A stretch of 64,000 nt of DNA from positions 1-64,000 of the forward strand of contig JAEESZ010000006.1 in NCBI GenBank assembly GCA_016286535.1. The letters are read 5' to 3'. The position numbers and the translations under genes are program-made. Origin of the DNA: Treponema sp. (GTDB taxonomy: Bacteria; Spirochaetota; Spirochaetia; Treponematales; Treponemataceae). The notes beneath the pieces were generated by a model. That model made no database searches. It was not told where the DNA came from and saw only the letters and a list, made by a program, of their open reading frames with translations. Positions 31,705-40,351 of this stretch are shown one piece after another. Within the stretch, counting starts at the first letter, position 1, and every line of letters starts with the position of its first letter.

Positions 31705-32577
31705 ATGATGTTTGATGAAATTCGTGTTCGTGCTTATGCTAAAATCAACTTTGGACTTAAAGTCCTGCCCAGGCGCAAGGATGGGTTTCACAACATAGAG
31801 AGTGTTTTTCAAACAATCGATTTATATGATGAGCTTGTAATTAACTGGCAGAAAGACAAAAACTGCCTTGTTCAATGCAATTCTATGAACCTTCCGTTAA
31901 AAAATACTCTTACATTAGCTTATGAAGCATTCTGCGAAATTACCAGGATTGATGTACCCGGCATTAAGGTAGATTTAATCAAGGGAATTCCAAGCGGCGG
32001 CGGTTTAGGAGGAGGCTCTTCCGATGCAGCAGCACTTATCAGAGCGCTTCAAAAAGTTACAGGAATTACACTTTCGGAGTCGGAGTTAGATTATATTGCA
32101 TCAAAAACCGGAAGTGACGTTTTCTTTTTTATGCATTGTAAAGAAGATGGAAAAGGCTGTGCTTTAGTTTCTGGCAGAGGAGAAGTGATTAAGACAATCC
32201 CTTCCAGAAATGACCTGGTACTTGTACTGGTTTTTCCCGATGAATCTTCTTCTACAAAAGAGGCCTACGCCCTGGTAGATGAAATGATTGCAGAAGGAAA
32301 AGATGTAAAATGTCCTGCTTTTGAAGAATTGGAGCAGATTTATATGAAGGATACTTCTGAGTGGACATTTAGAAACACCTTTACAGCCGTAATAGCACAA
32401 AAATTACCGTCTGTTGGCAATGCAATTAATGAGTTAAAAAATGTTGGCTGTTGTTATGCTGAAATGTCAGGTTCAGGATCAACTGTTTTTGGTGCGTTTA
32501 CTTCTGAGCTACAAGCGGAACGTTGTTGTAATTTGCTTGATACGTCATGGAATTGTAAACTTGTGCGGACTATTTAG
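31705..32577 (+). CDS. ispE: 4-diphosphocytidyl-2-C-methyl-D-erythritol kinase
   Basis: A 290-aa GHMP kinase of the MEP isoprenoid pathway; it phosphorylates CDP-ME at the 2-position. Motifs: VRAYAKINFGLKVLPRRKDG (substrate Lys), GIPSGGGLGGGSSDAAAL (ATP loop, residues 93-110) and AEMSGSGSTVFG near the C-terminus. Two ATGs stand together (31705 and 31708); with a -10 ending at 31699 either gives a very short leader, and the second fits the 6-9 nt spacing of other genes here. SpoVG follows 34 bp later and may be co-transcribed. Confidence 0.94.
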   Translation: MMFDEIRVRAYAKINFGLKVLPRRKDGFHNIESVFQTIDLYDELVINWQKDKNCLVQCNSMNLPLKNTLTLAYEAFCEITRIDVPGIKVDLIKGIPSGGGLGGGSSDAAALIRALQKVTGITLSESELDYIASKTGSDVFFFMHCKEDGKGCALVSGRGEVIKTIPSRNDLVLVLVFPDESSSTKEAYALVDEMIAEGKDVKCPAFEELEQIYMKDTSEWTFRNTFTAVIAQKLPSVGNAINELKNVGCCYAEMSGSGSTVFGAFTSELQAERCCNLLDTSWNCKLVRTI

Positions 32578-32611
32578 TCTGTTTTTTTTGAATAATTTGT
32601 GGAGAATCTAA

Positions 32612-32890
32612 ATGCAGATTACTGAATTGAGAATCAGAAAAGTTGAAGATGAAGGTAAATTACGTGCTTACGTAACCGTGACCTTTGATGATTGTTTTGT
32701 TGTACACAATGTAAAAATTATTGAAGGCAAAAGCGGCCTATTTATTGCAATGCCTAGCCGTAAAACCGCAAATGGTGAATATAAAGATGTAGCACATCCT
32801 ATAAGCCCTGAATTTAGAACAGAGCTGCAGGATAAGATCCTATCTGAATTTAACGCTGGCCATATTGAAACCGCTGGACTAGATGATTAA
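32612..32890 (+). CDS. spoVG: SpoVG family RNA/DNA-binding regulator
   Basis: A 92-aa protein with the family core: MQITELRIRKV, LRAYVTVTFDDCFVVHNVKI, GLFIAMPSRK and DVAHPISPEFR. GGAG lies 8 nt before the ATG. Spirochaetes make no spores; in Borrelia SpoVG binds nucleic acids and tunes gene expression, so a general regulatory role is likely. It lies between ispE and tRNA-Gln. Confidence 0.95.
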   Translation: MQITELRIRKVEDEGKLRAYVTVTFDDCFVVHNVKIIEGKSGLFIAMPSRKTANGEYKDVAHPISPEFRTELQDKILSEFNAGHIETAGLDD

Positions 32891-32915
32891 TTTTTGATAT
32901 ATTTATTCTATTAAT

Positions 32916-32988
32916 TGGGCCGTCGTCAAGCGGTAAGACACGGGCTTTTGGTGCCCGCATTCCACAGGTTCGAATCCTGTCGGCCCAG
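32916..32988 (+). tRNA. tRNA-Gln (anticodon UUG)
   Basis: 73 nt with a perfect 7-bp acceptor stem (TGGGCCG/CGGCCCA), a 5-bp anticodon stem CGGGC/GCCCG around the loop TTTTGGT (anticodon TTG), and T arm CAGG-TTCGAAT-CCTG. The 3' CCA is not encoded. A terminator follows immediately. A 20-bp copy of its 3' end reappears at 33192-33211. Confidence 0.96.
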
Positions 32989-32991
32989 GTT

Positions 32992-33024
32992 GACCTTACA
33001 AAATGTAAGGTCTTTATTTTTTTT
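32992..33024 (+). terminator. terminator of tRNA-Gln
   Basis: GACCTTACA/TGTAAGGTC perfect stem, then TTTATTTTTTTT. Confidence 0.9.
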
Positions 33025-33053
33025 AAAGCAAAATCCACAAAAATTAAGAAAAA

Positions 33054-33141
33054 TCAGGATTCGAACCGAAGTGAGCGGCGGAAAAATTGCGAGCAGTGGC
33101 GCAGCAATTTTTGCGTAAATTGCCAGGGATGGCAATTTAGC
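33054..33141. repeat. 88-bp repeat, copy 1
   Basis: Begins with the reverse complement of the tRNA T arm (CAGGATTCGAACC) and contains two hairpins (AAAATTGC...GCAATTTT and AAATTGCC...GGCAATTT). It is repeated 220 bp further on with about three differences. The stretch 33142-33191 after it holds nested inverted repeats (CGCCGC...GCGGCG and GCAGAC...GTCTGC). Confidence 0.8.
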
Positions 33142-33191
33142 GAACGCAGGCGCCGCAGAGGGAGCAGACAGGACGTCTGCGACCGTAGCGG

Positions 33192-33211
33192 CGAATCCTG
33201 TCGGCCCAGGT
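33192..33211 (+). pseudogene. 20-bp fragment of tRNA-Gln 3' end
   Basis: Exact copy of 32971-32990, i.e. half of the T arm, the acceptor strand and two flanking bases, again followed directly by a terminator. It may be the remains of a second tRNA-Gln whose 5' part was replaced by the palindromic repeat, or an attachment-site duplicate. Confidence 0.75.
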
Positions 33212-33241
33212 AGACTCCAGTTTGCGTGGAGTCTTTTTTTT
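33212..33241 (+). terminator. terminator after tRNA fragment
   Basis: AGACTCCA/TGGAGTCT perfect stem and eight T. Confidence 0.88.
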
Positions 33242-33273
33242 GCGCTAAATAAATTTCAGTTTTTTATAGAGAT

Positions 33274-33361
33274 TCAGGATTCGAACCGAAGTGAGCGGCG
33301 GAAAAATTGCGAGCAGTATCACAGCAATTTTTGCGTAAATTGCCAGGGATGGCAATTTAGC
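33274..33361. repeat. 88-bp repeat, copy 2
   Basis: Second copy of 33054-33141, same orientation. Its last base is the first base of the pflA stop codon, so it forms the 3' flank of pflA. Confidence 0.8.
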
Positions 33362-34107
33362 TAATCCTTCCAGCCTGTGTATTTATCGCACTCTAATATT
33401 GCCCTGGCATTCTTCACCCTCTCTTCCGAAGGACTTTCAACATCCTTTAATACATAATCAATGCCAAGATCTTTATATTTCATTGCACCAAGACCATGAT
33501 AAGGCAGCACTTCTACCCTCTTTACATTTGACAAAGTTCTAATAAAGTCTCTGGTCTGGGTTAAATAATTATCATTATCAGTAATGCCGGGAACAAGCAC
33601 ATGACGAATCCATATAGGCTTATGAATCTTATCTAAATATTCAAACATCTGTCTGATATTTTTTCCGGACTTACCGGTAAGTTCAATATGTTCTTTTTCA
33701 TCAATATGCTTAATATCCATTAAAAGAATATCAGTTACTTCCATAAGCTTTTCAAATTTGCTGAACCAGTCACCTTCCATAGTAAAAGGAGCGCCTGAAG
33801 TATCAATACAGGTATTAATTCCTCTTTCTTTAGCTTTGGTAAAAAGTTCAAGCAAAAAATCCAGCTGGAACAAAGGTTCTCCACCACTTACAGTAATTCC
33901 GCCCTTTGAACCCCAGTAACTTTTACAGCTTTCAGCTTCCTTTAAAAGTTCTTCTGCTGTATAAAGTTTTCCGTCTGTCATTTTCCAGGTATCAGGATTA
34001 TGACAATATTTACAGCGTAAAGGACAGCCGCTAAAAAATATAATAAACCTTGAACCAGGTCCATCTGCACAACCAAAACTTTCCAACTGATGAATATATC
34101 CCTGCAT
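33361..34107 (-). CDS. pflA: pyruvate formate-lyase activating enzyme
   Basis: A 248-aa radical SAM enzyme: FFSGCPLRCKYCHNPDTW with the CxxxCxxC cluster motif near residue 30, GGITVSGGEPLFQ (SAM site) and DIKHIDEKEH. It uses SAM and a [4Fe-4S] cluster to abstract a hydrogen from the glycine of PflB. AGGAG precedes the ATG. Together with pflB (35150-37489) it gives anaerobic pyruvate cleavage to formate and acetyl-CoA; here an RluA-type gene lies between them. The 3' end runs into an 88-bp repeat. Confidence 0.94.
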   Translation of the reverse strand: MQGYIHQLESFGCADGPGSRFIIFFSGCPLRCKYCHNPDTWKMTDGKLYTAEELLKEAESCKSYWGSKGGITVSGGEPLFQLDFLLELFTKAKERGINTCIDTSGAPFTMEGDWFSKFEKLMEVTDILLMDIKHIDEKEHIELTGKSGKNIRQMFEYLDKIHKPIWIRHVLVPGITDNDNYLTQTRDFIRTLSNVKRVEVLPYHGLGAMKYKDLGIDYVLKDVESPSEERVKNARAILECDKYTGWKD

Positions 34108-34137
34108 TTTTACTCCTATTCTAAATAAATATAACTG

Positions 34138-35058
34138 TTAAAAGTGTTTTTTTCCACTCTCAATAAAATTCATATGAGCCTTCTCTTTTCTTGAAAGAGG
34201 TTTAGGCCCCAGCTTAATCTGATTTTCTTTTCCTGCTTTTTTATTATCTTTTTCCATAAGCCATACAGGAGTTTTGTGATTTTTTTCTCCCTCCCTGGCT
34301 AAAAGTGACCATTCCAGGTCTTCCGCTTCTTCAAATTTTAAAAGTTCATTTGTAAAAGGATGCACAAACTCAAGAGTCCTTGCATGAAGACACAAGCGGT
34401 TAAAAGGATCTGTTTTTGCCCTGTGTTCTTCGTCTCCACAAAGGGTATAGCCATAATAAGCAAGATGAGCCCTTATCTGATTTTTCTTTCCTGTATCAAG
34501 GGAAAGTTCAAAAAGTGTATGTGTAGGCCCTTCAATTAATTTTTTATAATGAGTTCTTGCAGGAACCGTCTTAAAAGCCCTGCCGTTTTTATCTTTATCA
34601 TCTGCTTTAGGAACAAAGCCAACATTATGAGCATTTTGTGCAATAGGTAAATCTATAAGGCCTTCTTTTGCAAGCAGCCCATTTACGCCTTTTACAGAAG
34701 GATTTTCTGCAAGGGCATGATAAATTCTTTCTTTTACCATTATATGCCAGGTATCCATAATGATTTTTTGGGCCTGCTCTGTAAGTGCAAACATCATAAT
34801 ACCGGAAGTATCCCTGTCCAGGCGGTGAACAACATAAGGCTTGTGTCTGGCATTCACTTCCCCCTGCTTTCGCAATATTTCTTCAAGTACAGACTGAGCA
34901 GTTCTAACCTTGCTTCCAGGATAAGGAACAGACAATAATCCTGAAGGTTTACTTATAACAACAAGATACTGGTCCTGGTAGAGAATCTGTATTTTTTCAC
35001 GGCCATAATCGGCTTTATGCTCTCTCTTATACAAGGTAGATGGCTTTACATACGACAT
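34138..35058 (-). CDS. RluA-family pseudouridine synthase
   Basis: A 306-aa protein without an S4 domain. YVVHRLDRDTSGIMMFAL holds the catalytic Asp (RLDRDTSG, about residue 88), followed by LFELSLDTGKKNQIRAHLA and GDEEHRAK, all typical of the family. It converts uridine to pseudouridine in rRNA or tRNA; the exact site cannot be told. A lysine-rich C-terminal tail (about 260-306) is longer than usual and may help RNA binding. It lies 30 bp upstream of pflA on the same strand and after the pflB terminator, so it probably shares a transcript with pflA. Confidence 0.9.
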   Translation of the reverse strand: MSYVKPSTLYKREHKADYGREKIQILYQDQYLVVISKPSGLLSVPYPGSKVRTAQSVLEEILRKQGEVNARHKPYVVHRLDRDTSGIMMFALTEQAQKIIMDTWHIMVKERIYHALAENPSVKGVNGLLAKEGLIDLPIAQNAHNVGFVPKADDKDKNGRAFKTVPARTHYKKLIEGPTHTLFELSLDTGKKNQIRAHLAYYGYTLCGDEEHRAKTDPFNRLCLHARTLEFVHPFTNELLKFEEAEDLEWSLLAREGEKNHKTPVWLMEKDNKKAGKENQIKLGPKPLSRKEKAHMNFIESGKKHF

Positions 35059-35071
35059 ATATTTTTCCTAC

Positions 35072-35112
35072 AAAAAAGCCTTCTTTCCGCCTGGGGCAGA
35101 AAAAAGGCTTTT
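35072..35112 (-). terminator. terminator of pflB
   Basis: On the minus strand AAAAGCCTT and AAGGCTTTT pair around an imperfect inner stem (CTGCCCCAGGCGG), ending in six U. Confidence 0.85.
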
Positions 35113-35149
35113 ATTTTATGCTAATTTTTTTAGTAAATGCTTACAAGGT

Positions 35150-37489
35150 CTAGAGACTAGCGTGGCAGGTACGTGCAATAACATCATCCTGCTGTTCTTT
35201 TGTAAGGTTGATGAAGCGTACAGCATAACCAGATACACGAACTGTAAAGTTAGCATATTCAGGTTTTTCTGGGTGAGCCTGACAATCCTTAAGTTTTTCT
35301 ACACCAAATACATTTACGTTAAGGTGATGTGATCCCTGTGAGAAGTATCCGTCAAGAACGTTTACAAGGTTATCAATTCTTTCGTTTTCATCATGTCCAA
35401 GAGCACTTGGGTTGATTGTCTGAGTATTAGAAATACCATCCAAAGCATAATGATATGGAAGTTTAGCAACAGAGTTCAAAGATTTAATTAAACCTTTTGT
35501 TTCTGCACCGTAAGATGGGTTAGCACCTGGGCTGAATGGAGCACCAGCTGGTCTTCCGTCTGGGAGAGCACCTGTAGCTTTTCCGTATACAACGTTAGAA
35601 GTAATTGTAAGAATTGAAGTAGAAGGTTCAGCGTTGCGGTATGTTGGGTGCTTTTTAATCATTCCCATGAATGTTTTCAAAAGCCATACAGCAATGTCAT
35701 CAGCTCTGTCATCATCCTGACCATAGCGTGGGAAGTCACCTTCAATCTGGAAGTCTTTTACAAGAGTAACTGTATCAATTACGTTACCAGCCTTGTCTTT
35801 TACATCAACCTTTTCGCGGATTACCTTAACTTTTGCATATTTCATAGCAGAAAGTGAGTCAACTACGTGGCTGAATCCGGCAATACCAGTTGCGAAGGTA
35901 CGTTTAACATCTGTATCTTCAAGAGCAAGTTCTGCTGCTTCGTAGTAGTATTTATCGTGCATGTAGTGGATTGCGTTAAGAACGTTTACATAAACGTCAG
36001 CAAGCCATTCAAGCATAGCAAGGTATTTCTTTTCTACTTCTTTGTAGTTAGAAGCATCGATTACATCAGCTGTGATTGGAGCATATTCAGGTCCAATCTG
36101 CATTCCCTTCTTAAGACCTTCGTCTTTACCACCGTTGAAAGCGTAAAGGAGGGCTTTAGCAAGGTTAGCGCGAGCTCCGAAGAACTGCATTTCTTTACCA
36201 GTCTGAGTTGCAGATACACAACAGCAGATAGAGTAGTCATCACCCCAGATTGGGCGCATTACTTCATCATTTTCGTACTGGATAGAAGATGTATCAATAG
36301 AGATTTTTGAACAGTATTTTCTGAAGGCTTCAGGAAGTCTCTTAGAATAAAGAACTGTCATGTTAGGCTCTGGAGAAGGTCCCATGTTCTCTAATGTATG
36401 TAAGAAACGGAAGTCGTTCTTTGTTACCATTGAGCGTCCGTCAACTCCAAGTCCACCTACCTCAAGAGTAGCCCAAACTGGATCGCCAGAGAAGAGCTGG
36501 TTGTATGATTCAATACGAGCGAAGCGAACCATACGGAATTTCATAACCATATGGTCAACTAATTCCTGTGCTTTTTCTTCTGTAAGGATTCCTTTTTTAA
36601 GGTCACGTTCAATATAGATGTCTAAGAATGTAGAAACACGTCCTACAGACATTGCGGCACCATTCTGTGTTTTAATAGCAGCAAGGTAACCGAAGTATAA
36701 CCACTGGAAAGCTTCTTTTGCTGTTGTAGCAGGTTTAGAAATATCAAAACCATAAAGAGCAGCCATAGCTTTCATGCCTTTAAGAGCATTAATCTGGTCT
36801 GTAACCTCTTCGCGGAGACGTACAACATCTTCTGTCATTGTTCCGTCACCAATGTTTAATTTATCTGCTTCCTTCTGCTGAATAAGGTAATCAATACCAT
36901 AAAGAGCGATACGGCGGTAGTCGCCAACGATACGACCACGTCCGTAAGTATCAGGTAAACCTGTTAAAATATGTGCTGAACGTACTGCACGATGTTCTGG
37001 TGTATAAACATCAAAAACACCCTGGTTGTGTGTTTTGTGATATTCAGTGAAGATTTTTTTGAGTTCATCACTTACTTTATAGCCATACATTTCACATGAC
37101 TGAACAGCCATGTTGATTCCACCATAAGGCATAAAAGCACGTTTCAAAGGTTTGTCTGTCTGAAGACCAACAACCTGTTCAAGTTCTTTTCCTTCTGGAC
37201 AGATATATGCAGCAGGATGAGCTGTAAGACCTGTTACAACGTCAGTATCCATATCAAGAACACCAGTTCTTTCTTTTCCATCTAAACCGATAGACTTTTT
37301 GTTGTGTTCTTCTTTCTGCAACTTCTGAAGTTCATCAAACAATTTCTTTGTTGCAGCAGTTGGTCCAGCCAAGAATGACTGATCACCATCATATTCTGTA
37401 TAGTTAGCTTGAATAAAATCGCGAACATTAATTTCGCTTGTCCATAAACCGTTAGGATTAAATCCTTCCCATTCTGGTCTTAAAGCCAT
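35150..37489 (-). CDS. pflB: formate C-acetyltransferase (pyruvate formate-lyase)
   Basis: A 779-aa glycyl-radical enzyme. The active-site cysteines lie in [20 protein letters not shown] (C422-C424; the canonical pair is CC, here three in a row), and the radical glycine is G754 in [17 protein letters not shown]. It splits pyruvate with CoA into acetyl-CoA and formate and is destroyed by oxygen once activated. GAGG precedes the ATG. The leader is about 190 nt, from a good promoter at 37689-37717 overlapped by a Fur-family-like palindrome. It ends ARTCHASL, slightly unlike the usual end. Its activase PflA is encoded downstream. Confidence 0.97.
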   Translation of the reverse strand: MALRPEWEGFNPNGLWTSEINVRDFIQANYTEYDGDQSFLAGPTAATKKLFDELQKLQKEEHNKKSIGLDGKERTGVLDMDTDVVTGLTAHPAAYICPEGKELEQVVGLQTDKPLKRAFMPYGGINMAVQSCEMYGYKVSDELKKIFTEYHKTHNQGVFDVYTPEHRAVRSAHILTGLPDTYGRGRIVGDYRRIALYGIDYLIQQKEADKLNIGDGTMTEDVVRLREEVTDQINALKGMKAMAALYGFDISKPATTAKEAFQWLYFGYLAAIKTQNGAAMSVGRVSTFLDIYIERDLKKGILTEEKAQELVDHMVMKFRMVRFARIESYNQLFSGDPVWATLEVGGLGVDGRSMVTKNDFRFLHTLENMGPSPEPNMTVLYSKRLPEAFRKYCSKISIDTSSIQYENDEVMRPIWGDDYSICCCVSATQTGKEMQFFGARANLAKALLYAFNGGKDEGLKKGMQIGPEYAPITADVIDASNYKEVEKKYLAMLEWLADVYVNVLNAIHYMHDKYYYEAAELALEDTDVKRTFATGIAGFSHVVDSLSAMKYAKVKVIREKVDVKDKAGNVIDTVTLVKDFQIEGDFPRYGQDDDRADDIAVWLLKTFMGMIKKHPTYRNAEPSTSILTITSNVVYGKATGALPDGRPAGAPFSPGANPSYGAETKGLIKSLNSVAKLPYHYALDGISNTQTINPSALGHDENERIDNLVNVLDGYFSQGSHHLNVNVFGVEKLKDCQAHPEKPEYANFTVRVSGYAVRFINLTKEQQDDVIARTCHASL

Positions 37490-37669
37490 ATTTTAACCTC
37501 TTTTCCAAAGGGTACTCTTTTTCATTCCCTTCAGAGCTATATCTGTGTCCGATTTTCTAATTTGAATAACAAATTAAAAGGGAAAAACTTTCCCATCGGC
37601 TCTAAACATATTAATGAATTGAGGGTCTTTCTTCAAGGTGAATTTCCCCTATACTTCATTAAAAGTAAT

Positions 37670-37684
37670 TTGTAATCATTACAA
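37670..37684. promoter_or_regulatory. Fur/PerR-like 7-1-7 operator at pflB start site
   Basis: TTGTAATCATTACAA is a perfect 15-bp dyad with 7-bp arms around one base, one change per arm from the Bacillus PerR box (TTATAATnATTATAA). It lies just downstream of the -10 box, across the expected start point. A half-site TTACAAATTAC (37696-37706) lies in the spacer and pairs with GTAATTTGTAA (37665-37675). Confidence 0.6.
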
Positions 37685-37688
37685 TTTT

Positions 37689-37717
37689 ATAATAGTTACA
37701 AATTACCCTAATGTCAA
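37689..37717 (-). promoter_or_regulatory. pflB promoter
   Basis: On the minus strand TTGACA (37712-37717), 17-bp spacer, TATTAT (37689-37694). Confidence 0.8.
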
Positions 37718-37754
37718 TCGAATTCGTGAAAAAATTAAATTATTTTAAATTTTT

Positions 37755-39179
37755 TTAGTCTAATTTATATTCACAGTCCGGCTCTACAATCTCTACGTTG
37801 TTATAGCCTGCCTCTGCAAGATGCTGCTTAAAGCCTGCCTGCTGGTCAGAATCACCATGTACAAGGAAGATTTTCTTGAGGCGGGACTTATCAATTTCTC
37901 CCAGCCATTCAATCATTTCTGAATAGTCGGCATGGGCACTAAAACCGTTGCAGCGTTCAATCTTTGCTTCAACCTTGTATTTATCACCAAGAATATTTAC
38001 TTCCTTCTGACCGTCATAAATGCGGCGGCCCAGGGTATTTTCTGCCATGTAACCAACAATCATAATTGTATTGTTTGGCTTACCGATTTCATTTGCAAGG
38101 TGATACAATACCCTGCCCGCTTCGCACATACCATCTGCAGAAATAATAATCATAGGACCTTCTTTTTTATTAAGTTCCTTAGAATCTTCTACACTGGTAG
38201 TAAAGGTAAGGGAATTGAATCCGAATGGATTTTTATGATGCTTCAAAAAGGCTTCATTTACGCTTTCGTCGTAGCATTCAGGATGAACGCGGAAAACAGA
38301 AGTTGCATTTGATGCCATAGGAGAATCTACATAAATTGGAACAACCGGAATCTTCTTTTTGTCGGTAAGAAGATGTAAATAGAAAACCAGTTCCTGGGCA
38401 CGCTCAATTGCAAAAGAAGGAATGATGATTTTTCCCTTTTTAGCACAGGCATCGCGAACAATACGTTCAAGATCCTTCATTGCCTGATCGTGATTATCGT
38501 GCAGCTTATTACCATAGGTGGATTCAAGATAAATATAATCTGGAGCAGGAAAATTTACTGCCGGATTACGGATGATAGGCTTACATTTTCTTCCAATATC
38601 TCCTGTAAAAAGAATTCTGGTTTCTTTTTCCGGCTGAGCAGGGTTAGGATTAATTGTTACATTTGCAAAGGCCGAACCAAGAATATGGCCGGCGTCAAAA
38701 AATTCCAGCTGAACATCTGGAGAAATATACATCTTTCTATTGTATGAAAGAGAAACAATCTGATTTGCAGTAGCTATACAGTCTGCTTCGTCATACAAAG
38801 GGCGCCAGGTAAACTTTTCGCCTTTTTTAGAAGCCTGTTTTGCAAGGAATTCATAGTCGTGAGCCTGAATGCGGGCAGAATCCATCATTACAAGATTTGC
38901 AATATCGCGGGTAGCAGGAGTTGCATAGATATTACCCTTATAACCTTTTCTGGTAAGGACAGGCAAAAGACCGCAGTGGTCCAGATGACCATGGGTAAGC
39001 ATTACTGCTTCAAGTTTTTCCATGTCAAAATCAAAATTACGGTTTTTCTCGTCAGATTCCTTTCGCTTACCCTGAAAAGAACCGCAATCTACCATATAAA
39101 ATCTTCCGTTTACTTCAAAAACATGCTTAGACCCTGTTACTTCCTGTGCAGCGCCTAAAGAAAAAGCTGTAATACTCAT
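37755..39179 (-). CDS. metallo-beta-lactamase/beta-CASP ribonuclease
   Basis: A 474-aa protein: HxHxDH motif in MLTHGHLDHCGLLP (about residues 58-71), FTGDIGRK, YLESTYGNKLH, then the beta-CASP domain (IIPSFAIERAQELVFYLHLL, SPMASNAT) and C-terminal RMMBL part with NGFSAHADYSEMIEWL. This is the bacterial CPSF73-like group of zinc-dependent RNA exo/endonucleases. Cytoplasmic RNA processing or decay is expected. AGGGGG lies 7-8 nt before the ATG and a TATAAT is found further upstream, so this mRNA has a normal leader. No close operon partner. Confidence 0.9.
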   Translation of the reverse strand: MSITAFSLGAAQEVTGSKHVFEVNGRFYMVDCGSFQGKRKESDEKNRNFDFDMEKLEAVMLTHGHLDHCGLLPVLTRKGYKGNIYATPATRDIANLVMMDSARIQAHDYEFLAKQASKKGEKFTWRPLYDEADCIATANQIVSLSYNRKMYISPDVQLEFFDAGHILGSAFANVTINPNPAQPEKETRILFTGDIGRKCKPIIRNPAVNFPAPDYIYLESTYGNKLHDNHDQAMKDLERIVRDACAKKGKIIIPSFAIERAQELVFYLHLLTDKKKIPVVPIYVDSPMASNATSVFRVHPECYDESVNEAFLKHHKNPFGFNSLTFTTSVEDSKELNKKEGPMIIISADGMCEAGRVLYHLANEIGKPNNTIMIVGYMAENTLGRRIYDGQKEVNILGDKYKVEAKIERCNGFSAHADYSEMIEWLGEIDKSRLKKIFLVHGDSDQQAGFKQHLAEAGYNNVEIVEPDCEYKLD

Positions 39180-39282
39180 AAGTGAACCCCCTTAATAATT
39201 ATCCCTATTATAAACCGATTTCAGTTATTAACAACTTTTATTTTATATTTCAAATATTTGATTTTTGATTTATAATGAAAGA

Positions 39283-40335
39283 ATGTACACCCGAACGTCC
39301 GACCAAAAGATTAAAACTATAGTTAATAATGGTAAGGCAAATTTTGGCACCTATAATGAAATTCCTCAAAAATTAGATATTCGTGCTATGCGCTCTCCTT
39401 ATGCGGGAGTCCCCCTTCCATCCTTTATCTCTAAAATACGAATAAAAAGCAGACTTAATTATATTTTTGACCTTAAGGATTTTATGGGCTTTACAGAATT
39501 TTATGATTTTAAAGCCTTTGGCCTTGCAGAAATTCTTTTATGGAATAAAAACACGGGAATAAAATATGCCTACCACGCCTTTATGGCTAATCCCCACCGC
39601 TTTGTTCCAACCGCAACTGCAAAAGGCCGCTGTGCCTGTTACAAGCACACCCGCCGCATAAAGGTAAGCTGGGGCAGAGAACACCGCCACACAGCCCTTT
39701 CTTTTTCTTTAAAAGGAGACAGAGTCCGTCCTGCGATCGAAGGCTTCTGCATTTCAGCCATAAACGAAAAGATTCACACAGATACTCTCTTTGTAAATCC
39801 CTGCCCTACCAGTTCCCGCTGTTCTGCCAGCTGGATAAGCACCATGTCTGTAAAGGGCAAAATAGAAGTCAATCACGAAGCCGCAGAGCAGACCAGCGGA
39901 CTTGCCGCAATGATAGTAAACAGAGCCTATTACAAGTTCAGAAGCCGTATAAATTTCTGCCTTGGAATGGGAAAAGTAAAAGATAAAGACATTATTTTCC
40001 ATATAAAAACCTCTACCATGGATGCCGTAAACAGCGATGATTACAACGACAATCTTCTTAGCGTAGACGGAGAAGTTACCTGCCTTCCTTCGGTTTATAT
40101 CACTCACCCATTTGGAAGCAGTAAAAAATGGATAATTCAGGATACAGAAGGTATGATAGATTTAACCTTCGAACCTCAATCAATAGACGACAGAACCCTA
40201 AATGTTATTGCCCTCAGACGGGTTTCTAAAAGCCTCTACGGTAAATTTGAAGGAACTTTATTAACAGGTAAGGGAGAAAAACTTTCTTTTAAAAATCTTA
40301 GCGGTATAATAAATAGCAGCAGTTTAAGACTATAG
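39283..40335 (+). CDS. DUF2804 family protein
   Basis: A 350-aa protein with the DUF2804 pattern: FGTYNEIPQKLDI and several beta-rich segments, for example LLWNKNTGIKYAYHAFM and YKFRSRINFCLGMG. Members are lipocalin-like two-lobe beta proteins of unknown role, common in treponemes and Bacteroidetes. The start at 39283 (MYTRTSDQK) lies 6 nt after TATAAT (39271-39276) with no Shine-Dalgarno; a longer in-frame start would lie upstream of the promoter. No signal peptide. It lies 16 nt before the next start codon, so both genes are likely co-transcribed. Confidence 0.82.
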   Translation: MYTRTSDQKIKTIVNNGKANFGTYNEIPQKLDIRAMRSPYAGVPLPSFISKIRIKSRLNYIFDLKDFMGFTEFYDFKAFGLAEILLWNKNTGIKYAYHAFMANPHRFVPTATAKGRCACYKHTRRIKVSWGREHRHTALSFSLKGDRVRPAIEGFCISAINEKIHTDTLFVNPCPTSSRCSASWISTMSVKGKIEVNHEAAEQTSGLAAMIVNRAYYKFRSRINFCLGMGKVKDKDIIFHIKTSTMDAVNSDDYNDNLLSVDGEVTCLPSVYITHPFGSSKKWIIQDTEGMIDLTFEPQSIDDRTLNVIALRRVSKSLYGKFEGTLLTGKGEKLSFKNLSGIINSSSLRL

Positions 40336-40351
40336 ACAGGAGATGTTGATT

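Noticed and set aside
32850..33135. Several frames antisense to or across tRNA-Gln and the repeats
   Set aside because: They read the tRNA and its repeat in reverse (the familiar DSNLWNAG-type artefact) and have no start signals.
35069..35115. Riboswitch-like element between pflB and the RluA-type gene
   Set aside because: It is a simple long stem with a U tract, best explained as the pflB terminator.
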